Positions 1 through 13,823 of a DNA stretch of 64,000 nucleotides are shown piece by piece. Both the position numbers and the translations under genes were made by a program. Positions within the stretch are counted from its first letter, which is position 1, and every line of letters begins with the position of its first letter. Origin of the DNA: Micromonospora violae (GTDB taxonomy: Bacteria > Actinomycetota > Actinomycetes > Mycobacteriales > Micromonosporaceae). Under the pieces are notes generated by a model. It searched no databases. It saw nothing but the letters and a program-made list of their open reading frames with translations, and was not told where the DNA came from. The stretch covers positions 248,001 to 312,000 of the forward strand of contig NZ_SHKK01000001.1 in NCBI RefSeq assembly GCF_004217135.1, given 5' to 3'.

Positions 1-1
1 A

Positions 2-592
2 CGACTCGGCGGGCGCGCGGTGGACGACTTCACTGTCGTCTGGCCCGGCGCGGCGCGGGTGGAGCGGCTGCTGGCTGGGCTCGCGGCGATTCCGGGGGTG
101 CGGGTGGACGGTGTGTGGCGGGCGATCGGCGCGCCCACCACCACCGGACAGGACGCGGAGCTGCTGGCCCAGGTCGCGGCGAACCCGGCCGACGGGCTGG
201 CCACCCTGGTCGACGCGGTGCCCGGGCTGCTGGCCGCCGACTGGGCGGTGGCGGCCGTGGTCCCGGTCGACTGGGCCTCCCGGACCGACGGTGGTGGGGC
301 GACCGTGGGGCACGCGAGCTGGCGCGCTCCCGTACCGCCGCGGTTGCCGGAGGTGACTCCGCTGCGCGGCCGGTCGATGACCACGCCCGACGGCACCCAC
401 CACGCGATCGCGCCGTTCGGCCGGGCGGGCCTGGTGCTGGTGGTGGCCCGCGAGCGCAGCGAGACCCTCACCGCGGCGGCGTTCCACGGCACCGAGGTGG
501 ATCGGCTCACCCAGCTCGTCCGCGCCTGCGCGGTGATCCTCGGTGACCGACTCGATCTGGTCGGCGCGCCGCCGGTGGTCGCCGGCCCCTGA
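2..592 (+). CDS. ACT-domain amino-acid-sensing protein, 5' end cut off
   Basis: The frame is open from the window edge to TGA at 590-592, so the true start lies upstream and about 196 residues are visible. The first residues, RLGGRAVDDF, match the end of the ACT-domain core in the next gene (ERGAVDDF at its residues 40-47), so most of a first ACT domain is probably missing. A GTG at 20 is only an internal valine in this view. The rest has no membrane segment and no catalytic motif that I recognise; it resembles the middle region of the downstream ACT-GNAT protein and may be a GAF-like ligand-binding fold. Being upstream and co-oriented with an ACT-GNAT gene suggests a shared amino-acid-sensing role, which is inference. 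Confidence 0.6.
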   Translation, partial: RLGGRAVDDFTVVWPGAARVERLLAGLAAIPGVRVDGVWRAIGAPTTTGQDAELLAQVAANPADGLATLVDAVPGLLAADWAVAAVVPVDWASRTDGGGATVGHASWRAPVPPRLPEVTPLRGRSMTTPDGTHHAIAPFGRAGLVLVVARERSETLTAAAFHGTEVDRLTQLVRACAVILGDRLDLVGAPPVVAGP

Positions 593-681
593 CCGGCCCG
601 AGGAGTTCCCGGGCCGACACCGCCGGGCAACCGGGCGGCAACAGGCGGGGGTGAGGCTCTTGGTGGGGAAGGGAGCCAACC

Positions 682-1743
682 ATGGCGTTGTGGCGGATCC
701 GGGCGACGGTGGACGACCGACCGGGTTACCTGTCGGTGCTCACGGCGAGCCTCGCGCTGCGCGGGGTCAACATCCTCACCGTGCAGGTGCAGCCCACCGA
801 GCGGGGCGCGGTGGACGACTTCCTGGTCGACGCGCCGGACGCGCTCGACGAGGCCGAGCTGATCGCCGCCGTCGAGCGGGGTCGGGGCCGGGACTGCTGG
901 GTGGCGCGCAGCGAGGCGCGCGGTCTGGTCGACCAGCCCACCCGGGTGCTCGGGCTGGCCAACCGGCTGGTGCGTGACCCGGACGCGACGGCCGAGGCGT
1001 TGCGGACCCTGCTCGCCGCCGACGTGGTGAGCTGGCGACCCGCGTCGGTCGGCGTCGAACGCGGGATCACCGGGGCCACCATGCTGTTGGCCGACCCGGC
1101 GGGCGGTTCGTTCGCGCTGCGCCGGGCCGCGCCCGACTTCACCCCGGCGGAGTACGCGCGGGCGCAGGCCCTGGTCGAGTTGGCCACGACCGTGGCGCGT
1201 CGGGCCGCCGAACAGGTCACCCTGGTGCTGCCCGACGGCGCGGAGGTGGCGGTCCGGCCGGCCGCCGCCCACGACCTGTCCGGCGTCCGGGAGCTGCACG
1301 AGGCGTGCTCGCCGCGCAGCCGGCAGCGGCGTTACCTGGGTGGGGCGGCGCTGCCGCAGCCGGCCCGCCTGCGTCGGCTGCTGGAGCCGGTTCGCGGGTT
1401 GACGCTGATCGCCACGGCCGGCTCCGACGGTACGGCCGAGTCGGTGGTCGCCATGGCGAACCTGCTCGGCGAGGGTGACGAGGCCGAGGTGGCGCTGCTG
1501 GTGCGGGACGACTGGCAGCGTCGGGGGCTCGGTTCGGCGCTGCTGCGTCGGCTGGTCCAGCACGCCGACCGGTCCGGGTACGCGGCGTTGGTGCTGCACG
1601 TCCAGGCCGAGAACCACCCGATGCTGCGGACGCTGCGCGGCCTGGGCCGGCCCAGCTCGACGCAGCGCGACGGCGGGCTGCTCACCATCACCGTTCCGCT
1701 CGCGGTTCCCGCCCTGGCGGATCGGAGGGGCGCCGCCGGGTAG
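682..1743 (+). CDS. ACT-GNAT amino-acid-regulated protein acetyltransferase
   Basis: 353 residues. An N-terminal ACT domain (about 3-75) binds small ligands, usually amino acids. A middle region (about 80-190) is followed by a GNAT acetyltransferase domain (about 195-345) with an acetyl-CoA pyrophosphate-binding motif RRGLGSALL near residues 279-287. This order matches the ACT-GNAT lysine acetyltransferases described in Micromonospora aurantiaca, where amino acids control acetylation of metabolic enzymes such as acetyl-CoA synthetase. The ATG at 682 follows a purine-rich ribosome site (GGGAAGGGAG, ends 674). The upstream gene also carries an ACT-type segment, so the two may be paralogous halves of one sensing locus. 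The substrate cannot be told from sequence. Confidence 0.85.
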   Translation: MALWRIRATVDDRPGYLSVLTASLALRGVNILTVQVQPTERGAVDDFLVDAPDALDEAELIAAVERGRGRDCWVARSEARGLVDQPTRVLGLANRLVRDPDATAEALRTLLAADVVSWRPASVGVERGITGATMLLADPAGGSFALRRAAPDFTPAEYARAQALVELATTVARRAAEQVTLVLPDGAEVAVRPAAAHDLSGVRELHEACSPRSRQRRYLGGAALPQPARLRRLLEPVRGLTLIATAGSDGTAESVVAMANLLGEGDEAEVALLVRDDWQRRGLGSALLRRLVQHADRSGYAALVLHVQAENHPMLRTLRGLGRPSSTQRDGGLLTITVPLAVPALADRRGAAG

Positions 1744-1769
1744 CCGGTGCCCCTCCCGCCGCCGCCGTT

Positions 1770-3335
1770 TCAGGTGCTGGGGTAGCTGGTGTAGTCGGGG
1801 AAGTTGCCGTAGAGCCGGTTGTCGCCGCCGACCGTGACGGCCTGCACCAGCAGGTCGCCGCCGACGAACGCGCCCTTCCAGGAGGCGCCCCGGCCGCCGA
1901 ACGGTTCGTCCCGGTCACCGCGCGAGCGTGGCTTGTTGATGCCGACCTTGAACGCCTGGAGGTCCACGGCGAGCTTGCCGGCCTCGTCGGTGTCGTCGCA
2001 GGCCAGCGAGGCCACCAGCGCGCCGTTGGAGGCGTTCATCGCGGCCAGCAGTTCATCGGTGGTGTCCACCACGACGATCGTGTCGACCGGCCCGAACGGT
2101 TCGGCGTGCATCAGCCGGGACCGCCCGGGTGGGGCGAGCAGCACCGACGGCGCGACGTACGCCGACGTGTCCTGCCCGGGTAGGAACGGCGCGCCGGTGA
2201 GCTTGCCGCGGTGCAGGGGGATGGCACCGCCGCGGACCGCCTCGTCGACCTTGCGGCGTAGCTCGTCGGCCTTGGCGGCGCTGATCAGCGGCCCGAAGTC
2301 CAGTTCGGGCAGCGGGTCACCGGCGGCCCAGTCGTCGTCGACGGCGAGCGGGTGGCCGAAGTGGACCGAGCGGACGACCGGCAGGTACATGTCGAGGAAC
2401 TCGTCGACCAGGTCGCGCTGCACCACGAACCGGGGGTACGCGGTGCAGCGCTGCTTGCCGTACTCGAAGCCTTTGCGCAGGTGCGTGGCGAGCAGGTCCC
2501 ACTGGGAGAAGTTCCAGATGCCCCAGGCGTTGAGACCCTCCTGCTCGATGAAGTGCCGCTTGTCGGTGTCGAGCAGCGCGGCGGCCACCTTGCCACCGTT
2601 GGACCGGCCACCCACGAACGCCACCGCGCCGATCTCGGGGGCGCGGACCAGCACCTCGGACAGCTCCGCGCCGCTGCCGGAGACGAGCGTGGCGGGAAGT
2701 CCGGCCCGGCGCATCAGCGCGTGTGCGACGGTCAGGCACACCGCGCCGCCCTGCGACGGGGTCTTGGCGATGACCGCGTTGCCGGCCAGGAGTTGCACCA
2801 GTTCGGCGTGCACCAGCACGCTCATCGGGTAGTTCCAGGAGGCGATGTTGCTGACCGGGCCCGGCAGCGGCGCACGGCCGTCGGCGAGCATCCGGTCGAT
2901 CTCGCCGACGTACCAGCGGACGCCGTCGAGCGCCCGATCGACGTCGGCGCAGGCCAGCCGCCACGGCTTGCCGATCTCCCAGACCAGCAGCAGGGCGAGC
3001 AGGTCGCGGTGGGCGGTGAGCGAGTCCAGGGCCTCGGCGACCCGGGCCTTGCGGTCGGCCAGCGGGGTCTGGGCCCAGCGCTGGTGCGCGGCGGCGGCGT
3101 GGGCGACCGCGGCGCGCGCGGTCGCGGCGTCGAGCCGGGGCAGGTTGATGAGGACGGTGTTGTCCAGCGGGGTGCGGACCGCGACGGGCTGGCCGCCCGC
3201 TCGCCATTCGCCTTCGACGAGGTTGTGCAGGGTGGTGACGCCGTCGACAGCGACGCCGAACGCTTCCGGGGTGAGGGCCACCGCGCGGGCCAGGGTGTCG
3301 GTCCAGGCGGTGCCGTCGGCGAGTCGTAGTGCCAT
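1770..3335 (-). CDS. NAD(P)-dependent aldehyde dehydrogenase family protein
   Basis: 521 residues, near the usual ALDH length of 480-530. The catalytic cysteine is Cys297 in KQRCTAY and the general-base glutamate is Glu264 in IEQEGLN. Their 33-residue spacing is normal for the superfamily, but the usual ELGG around the Glu is replaced by EQEG. The cofactor-site ASWNYP and AKTPSQGG segments (about 160-205) are present. The protein oxidises an aldehyde to the acid; the substrate is unknown. The gene is convergent with the ACT-GNAT gene and divergent from the GH9 cellulase, with no operon partner. The start at 3335 follows a GGAG-type site (TCAACCCTGAGGAGAAGCG on the coding strand). Confidence 0.85.
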   Translation of the reverse strand: MALRLADGTAWTDTLARAVALTPEAFGVAVDGVTTLHNLVEGEWRAGGQPVAVRTPLDNTVLINLPRLDAATARAAVAHAAAAHQRWAQTPLADRKARVAEALDSLTAHRDLLALLLVWEIGKPWRLACADVDRALDGVRWYVGEIDRMLADGRAPLPGPVSNIASWNYPMSVLVHAELVQLLAGNAVIAKTPSQGGAVCLTVAHALMRRAGLPATLVSGSGAELSEVLVRAPEIGAVAFVGGRSNGGKVAAALLDTDKRHFIEQEGLNAWGIWNFSQWDLLATHLRKGFEYGKQRCTAYPRFVVQRDLVDEFLDMYLPVVRSVHFGHPLAVDDDWAAGDPLPELDFGPLISAAKADELRRKVDEAVRGGAIPLHRGKLTGAPFLPGQDTSAYVAPSVLLAPPGRSRLMHAEPFGPVDTIVVVDTTDELLAAMNASNGALVASLACDDTDEAGKLAVDLQAFKVGINKPRSRGDRDEPFGGRGASWKGAFVGGDLLVQAVTVGGDNRLYGNFPDYTSYPST

Positions 3336-6671
<3,336 letters not shown>

Positions 6672-6716
6672 GGCCAGGCCACGTCGTTCCGGCCGCATGG
6701 CATGAACATCGACTGA

Positions 6717-9239
<2,523 letters not shown>

Positions 9240-9258
9240 GCCCACCGCGCAGAACCGA

Positions 9259-9293
9259 AGCGCGCCCGGCACCCGTATGGTGCCGGGCGCGCT
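9259..9293. terminator. Strong stem-loop terminator after GH10-GH62 gene
   Basis: A perfect 15-bp inverted repeat (9259-9273 and 9279-9293) with a 5-nt loop CGTAT starts 20 bp after the stop codon. There is no clear T-run, as is common for actinomycete terminators. Confidence 0.85.
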
Positions 9294-9353
9294 TGTCGGT
9301 GGCCCGTGCCGGGCCGGCGGGCGGACGGCGGCGATCCGGGGCAAGCTGGGTCG

Positions 9354-9884
9354 ATGGAGCGCGCGTTGGTGACCGTCGGGCACGGGGCCGCTGGCCGGGA
9401 CCAGTTCGGGGCACTGCTGGCCGGCGCGGAGGTCGCCCTGGTCGTGGACGTGCGCCGCTACCCGGCCAGCCGGACCAACCCGGACGTCCGCCGGGAGGCC
9501 ATGGAACGCTGGCTGCCCGAACGGGGCATCGGCTACCGCTGGGAGCCGCGCCTCGGCGGTCGCCGGCACGTCCGCGCCGGCGAGCCGGAACCGGACACCT
9601 GGTGGACTGTCGCCGCCTTCCGGGCGTACGCCGCGCACACGCGCACGCCCGACTTCGACGCGGCCCTGGACGAGGTGCTGGCCGACGCCGTACCGCGCAC
9701 CACAGCGGTGATGTGCAGTGAGAGCGTCTGGTGGCGCTGCCACCGGCGGCTGATCGCCGACGTCGCAGTGCTCGGCCGCGGGGTGCCGGTGTCGCACCTC
9801 ATGCCGGACGGCCGGCTCAGCCCGCACCGGCCGGCCGAGGGCGCCCGCCGCCTGCCCGACGGGCATCTGCTCTGGGCGGGCTGA
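9354..9884 (+). CDS. DUF488 family protein
   Basis: 176 residues from ATG 9354; an upstream GTG at 9306 would add 16 low-information residues. The protein shows the DUF488 pattern: an early TVGHG, a VDVRRYPAS segment (about 30-38), and a C-terminal cysteine/glutamate motif MCSES...RCHR (about 121-134). The family is widespread and its biochemical role is unsettled; no substrate is claimed. The gene converges on a GNAT gene with only 1 bp between the stop codons. Confidence 0.85.
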   Translation: MERALVTVGHGAAGRDQFGALLAGAEVALVVDVRRYPASRTNPDVRREAMERWLPERGIGYRWEPRLGGRRHVRAGEPEPDTWWTVAAFRAYAAHTRTPDFDAALDEVLADAVPRTTAVMCSESVWWRCHRRLIADVAVLGRGVPVSHLMPDGRLSPHRPAEGARRLPDGHLLWAG

Positions 9885-9885
9885 C

Positions 9886-10392
9886 TCAGCCGACCAGATC
9901 CTCCGCGAGCAGGTCCATCAGCAGCGCGTCGTGCCAGCGGCCGTCCTCGCCGCGTTCGTAGCGGCGCAGCACCCCCACCGGGCGGAAACCCACCTTCGCG
10001 TACGCCCGGATCGCGGCGCTGTTGGCCGCCGCCGGGTCGATGGTGAACCGGTGGTGGCCGTACTCGTCGATCAGGTGTCGGGCCAGGGTGCGGATGGCGT
10101 CACCACCGAGGCCGGCACCGCGCTCCGCCGGATCGAGGAAGACGTCCAGGCTGGCGTGCCGGTAGTCCGGGTCCGACTCGGCGTACCACTGGATCGCGCC
10201 GATCACCCGGCCGTCGTGCTCGATCGCGTACACGTGCAGGTCGTCGTCGCCGAGGTCGGCGCGGACGGAATCGGCCAGGTCGTCGCCGCCGCGCCACCAC
10301 CGGCGGACCTCCGGGTCGGCCCGGATCGCCGCGAGGGCCGGCACGTCCGCGACCGTCGCCGGTCGTAGGGTCACCGCCCGCCCCCGCAGCAT
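9886..10392 (-). CDS. GNAT N-acetyltransferase (RimJ/AAC(6')-like)
   Basis: 168 residues forming a single GNAT domain: LRPATVADVPAL at the N-terminus, the acetyl-CoA loop RGAGLGGDAIRTL (about 95-107) and the AIRAYAKVGF segment (about 132-141) typical of aminoglycoside 6'-N-acetyltransferase-like and RimJ-like enzymes. It transfers acetyl from acetyl-CoA to an amine; the substrate cannot be named, and resistance should not be assumed. It lies 4 bp downstream of bsaP on the same strand, so it may be the last gene of a bioB-bsaP-GNAT transcript. Confidence 0.82.
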   Translation of the reverse strand: MLRGRAVTLRPATVADVPALAAIRADPEVRRWWRGGDDLADSVRADLGDDDLHVYAIEHDGRVIGAIQWYAESDPDYRHASLDVFLDPAERGAGLGGDAIRTLARHLIDEYGHHRFTIDPAAANSAAIRAYAKVGFRPVGVLRRYERGEDGRWHDALLMDLLAEDLVG

Positions 10393-10396
10393 CGGC

Positions 10397-10597
10397 TCAG
10401 CCCCGGATCTCGCCGTGCTCGACGCAGACCGCCGACCAGCCCACCGGCAGCACCTGCACCTTCATCCGGCGTCGACAGCGGGGGCAGAACCGGGGCGGCT
10501 CCAACTGGCGGGCCGAGGCGCAGGCCGGATGGGCGGTGGCCGTCGCCGACTCACCGCACCTGTCGCACCACAGCTCCGTCGTCGTCATGGTCGTCAC
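10397..10597 (-). CDS. bsaP: Biotin synthase auxiliary protein BsaP
   Basis: 66 residues. It has Cys-rich pairs: WCDRCG and FCPRCRRR plus further cysteines at CASA and AVCVEHGE. This pattern and the position immediately after bioB match BsaP, a small iron-sulfur-associated protein that biotin synthase needs in many actinobacteria. The GTG start overlaps the bioB stop as GTGA (10594-10597), so the two are translationally coupled. A second start (ATG, residue 4) is possible. Confidence 0.85.
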   Translation of the reverse strand: MTTMTTTELWCDRCGESATATAHPACASARQLEPPRFCPRCRRRMKVQVLPVGWSAVCVEHGEIRG

Positions 10598-11589
10598 AGC
10601 GTGGCGGAGAGCGCCTTGACCGGCATCTTCAGCTCGTTGAGCAGCTCCAGGTCGGCCGTCGCCGGTCGACCCAGCGTGGTCAGGTAGTTGCCGACGATCA
10701 CCGCGTTGATGCCGCCGAGCAGACCATCGCGGGTGCCCAGGTCACCGAGGGTGATCTCACGGCCACCCGCGTACCGCAGGATGGTGCGCGGCATGGCCAG
10801 CCGGAACGCGGCGATGGCCCGCAGCGCGTCCTTGCCCTCCACCACCGGGCGGTCACCCAGCGGGGTGCCGGGGCGCGGGTTGAGGAAGTTCAGCGGCACC
10901 TCGTGCGGGTCCAACTCGGCGAGCTGCGCGGCGAACTCGGCCCGCTGCTCGACGGTCTCGCCGAGGCCGAGGATGCCACCGCAGCACACCTCCATGCCGG
11001 AGTCGCGAACCATCCGCAGCGTCTCCCAGCGCTCCTCCCACGAGTGCGTGGTGACCACGTTGGGGAAGTACGACCGGCAGGTCTCCAGGTTGTGGTTGTA
11101 ACGGTGCACACCCATGTCGACCAGGTCGTCGACCTGCTCCTTGCTGAGCATGCCCAGCGACGCGGCGACCTGGATGTCGACCTCGGCCTTGATGGCGGCG
11201 ACGCCCTCGCGCATCTGCTTCATCAGCCGGGCGTCCGGGCCGCGCACCGCCGCGACGATGCAGAACTCGGTCGCCCCGGTCGCCGCGGTCTGCTTCGCCG
11301 CCTCGACCAGCGACGGGATGTCCAGCCAGACCGAGCGCACCGGCGAGGTGAACAGACCCGACTGCGAGCAGAAGTGGCAGTCTTCCGGGCAGCCGCCGGT
11401 CTTGAGCGAGACGATTCCCTCGACCTCGACCTCCGGGCCGCACCAGCGCATCCGCACCTCGTGAGCGAGCTGGAGGGCGGCGGGCAGGTGCTCGTCGGGC
11501 AGGTTCAGCACGGCGAGGACGCCGGCCTGATCGAGGCCGACACCGTCACCCAGGACCTGGGTCCGGGCCTGGTCGAGGATCTCTGGCAT
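10594..11589 (-). CDS. bioB: Biotin synthase BioB
   Basis: 331 residues. A radical SAM enzyme that inserts sulfur into dethiobiotin, the last step of biotin synthesis. The CPEDCHFC motif (CxxxCxxC, about residues 66-73) binds the [4Fe-4S] cluster. The segments [16 protein letters not shown] and [10 protein letters not shown] are typical of BioB. The start at 11589 is chosen because the protein begins there as the family does, and because TAGGGT lies 7 nt upstream on the coding strand (11597-11602), which points to leaderless transcription. The frame stays open far upstream, across bioF, but that is antisense coding bias. bsaP follows with a 4-nt overlap. Confidence 0.95.
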   Translation of the reverse strand: MPEILDQARTQVLGDGVGLDQAGVLAVLNLPDEHLPAALQLAHEVRMRWCGPEVEVEGIVSLKTGGCPEDCHFCSQSGLFTSPVRSVWLDIPSLVEAAKQTAATGATEFCIVAAVRGPDARLMKQMREGVAAIKAEVDIQVAASLGMLSKEQVDDLVDMGVHRYNHNLETCRSYFPNVVTTHSWEERWETLRMVRDSGMEVCCGGILGLGETVEQRAEFAAQLAELDPHEVPLNFLNPRPGTPLGDRPVVEGKDALRAIAAFRLAMPRTILRYAGGREITLGDLGTRDGLLGGINAVIVGNYLTTLGRPATADLELLNELKMPVKALSATL

Positions 11590-11910
11590 GGCTCGTACCC
11601 TACTAGGCCTGTGCGAGAGCCCCTGGTCGAGCCGAGACGGAGTTCGGGCGGCGGTCCGGCAAGGCGGATGTTCGTCCGGATACCGGTGTTGTATCCGGAC
11701 GAACATCCAACGCGGCCGGTCGTTGTCTGGGCCCGTCGCAGGCCGGCCAGGGGCTCTCGCACAGGCCTTGGGCCCCCCGATCAGCCGGAATGCCCTGGCA
11801 GTTCGCCGACAGCTCGCACCGAGTGGAATGGTCGGGCCGATGGTGGCGGGTGGTAATTTCGCCCGGCGGGTGTTCGGGCTGACCGGCACGCACAGCGGGG
11901 GAGGGTGACG
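11590..11910. other. Divergent bioB/bioF control region
   Basis: 321 bp between the divergent bioB and bioF starts. It contains the bioB -10 (TAGGGT, 11597-11602 on the minus strand), the nested inverted repeat at 11605-11768, and the bioF ribosome site GGAGG at 11900-11904. I saw no recognisable BirA or BioQ operator. Confidence 0.6.
11605..11768. repeat. 164-bp nested inverted repeat between bioB and bioF
   Basis: The outer arms are 22 bp and perfectly complementary (11605-11626 and 11747-11768). The inner arms are 18 bp and also perfect (11666-11683, reading GGATGTTCGTCCGGATAC, and 11691-11708) around a 7-nt loop. The 39-nt and 38-nt stretches between outer and inner arms pair only partly (roughly half by eye). 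The element encodes no protein. It starts 3 bp beyond the bioB -10 and could be a mobile palindromic element, a cruciform-forming site or a transcribed hairpin. Confidence 0.9.
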
Positions 11911-13047
11911 GTGGCGGACTGGCTGGCGGCGCTCGACCGCCGCGCCCAACTGCGGGCGAAGGCCGGGCTCACCCGGCGACTGCATCCGCGCCCGGCCGAC
12001 GATCAGCTGACCGATCTGGCCGGCAACGACTACCTCGGCCTGGCCACCCACCCGGAGGTCACCGCCGCGGCCACGGCGGCGCTCTCGGCGTACGGGCTGG
12101 GGGCGACCGGGTCGCGCCTGGTGCGGGGCTCCACCGACGCGCACCAGGCGCTGGAGGAGGACCTGGCCCGCTGGCTGGGCACCGACAGCGCCCTGGTCTT
12201 CTCCTCCGGTTACCTGGCCAACCTCGGCGCGCTGCGGGCGCTCGTCCAGCCTCGGACGCTGCTCGTCTCCGACGCGCACAACCACGCCTCGCTGATCGAC
12301 GGCTGCCGCCTCTCCGGCGCGGAGACGGTGGTCACCCCGCACGCCGACGTGGACGCGGTCGCCGCCGCCCTCGCGGCCGCTCCCGGCCGCCCGGCGGTGG
12401 TGGTGACCGAGTCGATCTTCTCGGTCGACGGTGACCTCGCCCCGCTGGCGCGGCTGCATGCGGTGGCCCGCCGGCACGGCGCGCTGCTTCTGGTCGACGA
12501 CGCGCACGCGCTCGGTCTGACCGGCCCTTCCGGCGCGGGTGCGGTGGCGGCCACCGGGCTGGCCGGTGAGCCGGACGTGGTGATCACCGCCACCCTGTCC
12601 AAGGCCCTCGGTGGGGCGGGTGGCGTCGTCGCCGGCCCGGCCGAGTTCGTCCGGCACCTGGTCGAGACCGGGCGTACGTTCATCTTCGACACGGCGCTGC
12701 CGCCGGCGGTCGCCGCCGGTGTGCACGCCGCGCTGCGCGTCGCCCGGGCCGGCGACGACCTGCGCGCCGAGCTGTCCGACCGGGTGAGCGTGGCGGTCGG
12801 TCGACTGCGGGCGGCCGGGCTGACCGTCTCCGCCCCGGACGCGGCGGTGATCTCGGTGACCGCCCCCGGGCCGGAGGCGGCCACCGCCTGGGCCGAGGAC
12901 TGCCGGGACCGGGGCGTCGCGGTGGGCTGTTTCCGACCACCCTCCACCCCGGACAGCCGCTCCCGGCTGCGCCTGACGGTCAGCGCGGGGGTACCGCGGG
13001 CGGCGTTCGAGCGGGCGCTGGGTGTCATCGTGGACTGTGCCCCATGA
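11911..13047 (+). CDS. bioF: 8-amino-7-oxononanoate synthase BioF
   Basis: 378 residues from GTG 11911, which has GGAGG 6 nt upstream; GTG 11905 touches that site and is less likely. A PLP enzyme that condenses pimeloyl-ACP (or -CoA) with alanine to form the first ring precursor of biotin. The PLP lysine is Lys231 in TLSKALGG. The segments NDYLGL, GSTDAH, DAHNHAS and VDDAHALG are family hallmarks. The stop overlaps bioD by 4 nt (ATGA), so the pair is translationally coupled. bioA is not in the window. Confidence 0.95.
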   Translation: MADWLAALDRRAQLRAKAGLTRRLHPRPADDQLTDLAGNDYLGLATHPEVTAAATAALSAYGLGATGSRLVRGSTDAHQALEEDLARWLGTDSALVFSSGYLANLGALRALVQPRTLLVSDAHNHASLIDGCRLSGAETVVTPHADVDAVAAALAAAPGRPAVVVTESIFSVDGDLAPLARLHAVARRHGALLLVDDAHALGLTGPSGAGAVAATGLAGEPDVVITATLSKALGGAGGVVAGPAEFVRHLVETGRTFIFDTALPPAVAAGVHAALRVARAGDDLRAELSDRVSVAVGRLRAAGLTVSAPDAAVISVTAPGPEAATAWAEDCRDRGVAVGCFRPPSTPDSRSRLRLTVSAGVPRAAFERALGVIVDCAP

Positions 13048-13769
13048 CCGGGTGGGCGGGGCCGGTGCTGGTTACCGGGACGGACACCGATGTCGGTAAG
13101 ACGGTGGTGACGGCGGCGATCGCGGCCGCGGCCCAGGCTGCCGGGCTGCGGGTGGCGGTGGTCAAACCGGGTCAGACCGGTACGGCTGGCGGTGAGCCCG
13201 GCGACGTGGACGCGGTGAACCGGTTGGCCGCGCCGCTGACCGGTCGGACTCTGGTCAGCTACCCGGATCCGCTCGCCCCGTTGGCCGCCGCGCGGGTCGC
13301 CGATCTGCCGCCGCTGGAGTTGTACACGGCGGTGGACGCGGTGCGTGCGGAGGCCGACAAGCACGACCTCGTGTTGATCGAGGGCGCGGGTGGGCTGCTG
13401 GTGCCGATGGGGCTGCGACCGTCGGGTGAGCCGTGGACGATGGCCGACCTGGCGGTGTCGCTGGGCGCGCCCGCGGTGGTGGTGGCCCGCGCCGGGTTGG
13501 GCACGCTCAACCACACCGCGTTGACCCTGGAGGCGTTGGACCGTCGGGCGGTGCCGGCCGGTGTGGTGATCGGTGCCTGGCCGGCCCGGCCGGAGCTGGT
13601 GCACTGGACGAACCTCACCGACCTGGTGCCGAATCTGCTCGGCGCGCTGCCCGATGGCGCGGGCGCGATGGACCCGGGCGTGTTCCGGCGTTCCGCGCCG
13701 GGTTGGCTCACCCCGGCGCTGCACGGCGTGCTCGACGACTGGCGGGTGTGGGCCGAGGAGAGCGGCTGA
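13044..13769 (+). CDS. bioD: Dethiobiotin synthetase BioD
   Basis: 241 residues. An ATP-dependent carboxylase that closes the ureido ring of dethiobiotin. The P-loop [10 protein letters not shown] is at about residues 10-19, KPGQTG follows near 42-47, and EGAGG, which binds ATP and substrate, is near 113-117. The length is normal for the family. It overlaps the end of bioF by 4 nt and forms the second half of the bioFD operon. Confidence 0.95.
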   Translation: MTGWAGPVLVTGTDTDVGKTVVTAAIAAAAQAAGLRVAVVKPGQTGTAGGEPGDVDAVNRLAAPLTGRTLVSYPDPLAPLAAARVADLPPLELYTAVDAVRAEADKHDLVLIEGAGGLLVPMGLRPSGEPWTMADLAVSLGAPAVVVARAGLGTLNHTALTLEALDRRAVPAGVVIGAWPARPELVHWTNLTDLVPNLLGALPDGAGAMDPGVFRRSAPGWLTPALHGVLDDWRVWAEESG

Positions 13770-13772
13770 ACA

Positions 13773-13788
13773 CCTGACTTTCGTCGGT
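13773..13788. promoter_or_regulatory. Candidate response-regulator site before the kinase gene
   Basis: CCTGACTTTCGTCGGT matches 14 of 16 positions of the perfect palindrome at 17961-17976 in front of the ABC transporter. It is centred about 43 bp upstream of the presumed transcription start at 13824. A -10-like TAGCCT lies at 13811-13816. Confidence 0.55.
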
Positions 13789-13823
13789 GTCCGCCCAGGT
13801 CGCATGTGGGTAGCCTGATCGCC

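Noticed and set aside
11590..12726. Upstream extension of bioB by 379 codons on the minus strand
   Set aside because: It lies antisense to bioF and across the inverted repeat; the family start and a leaderless promoter are at 11589.
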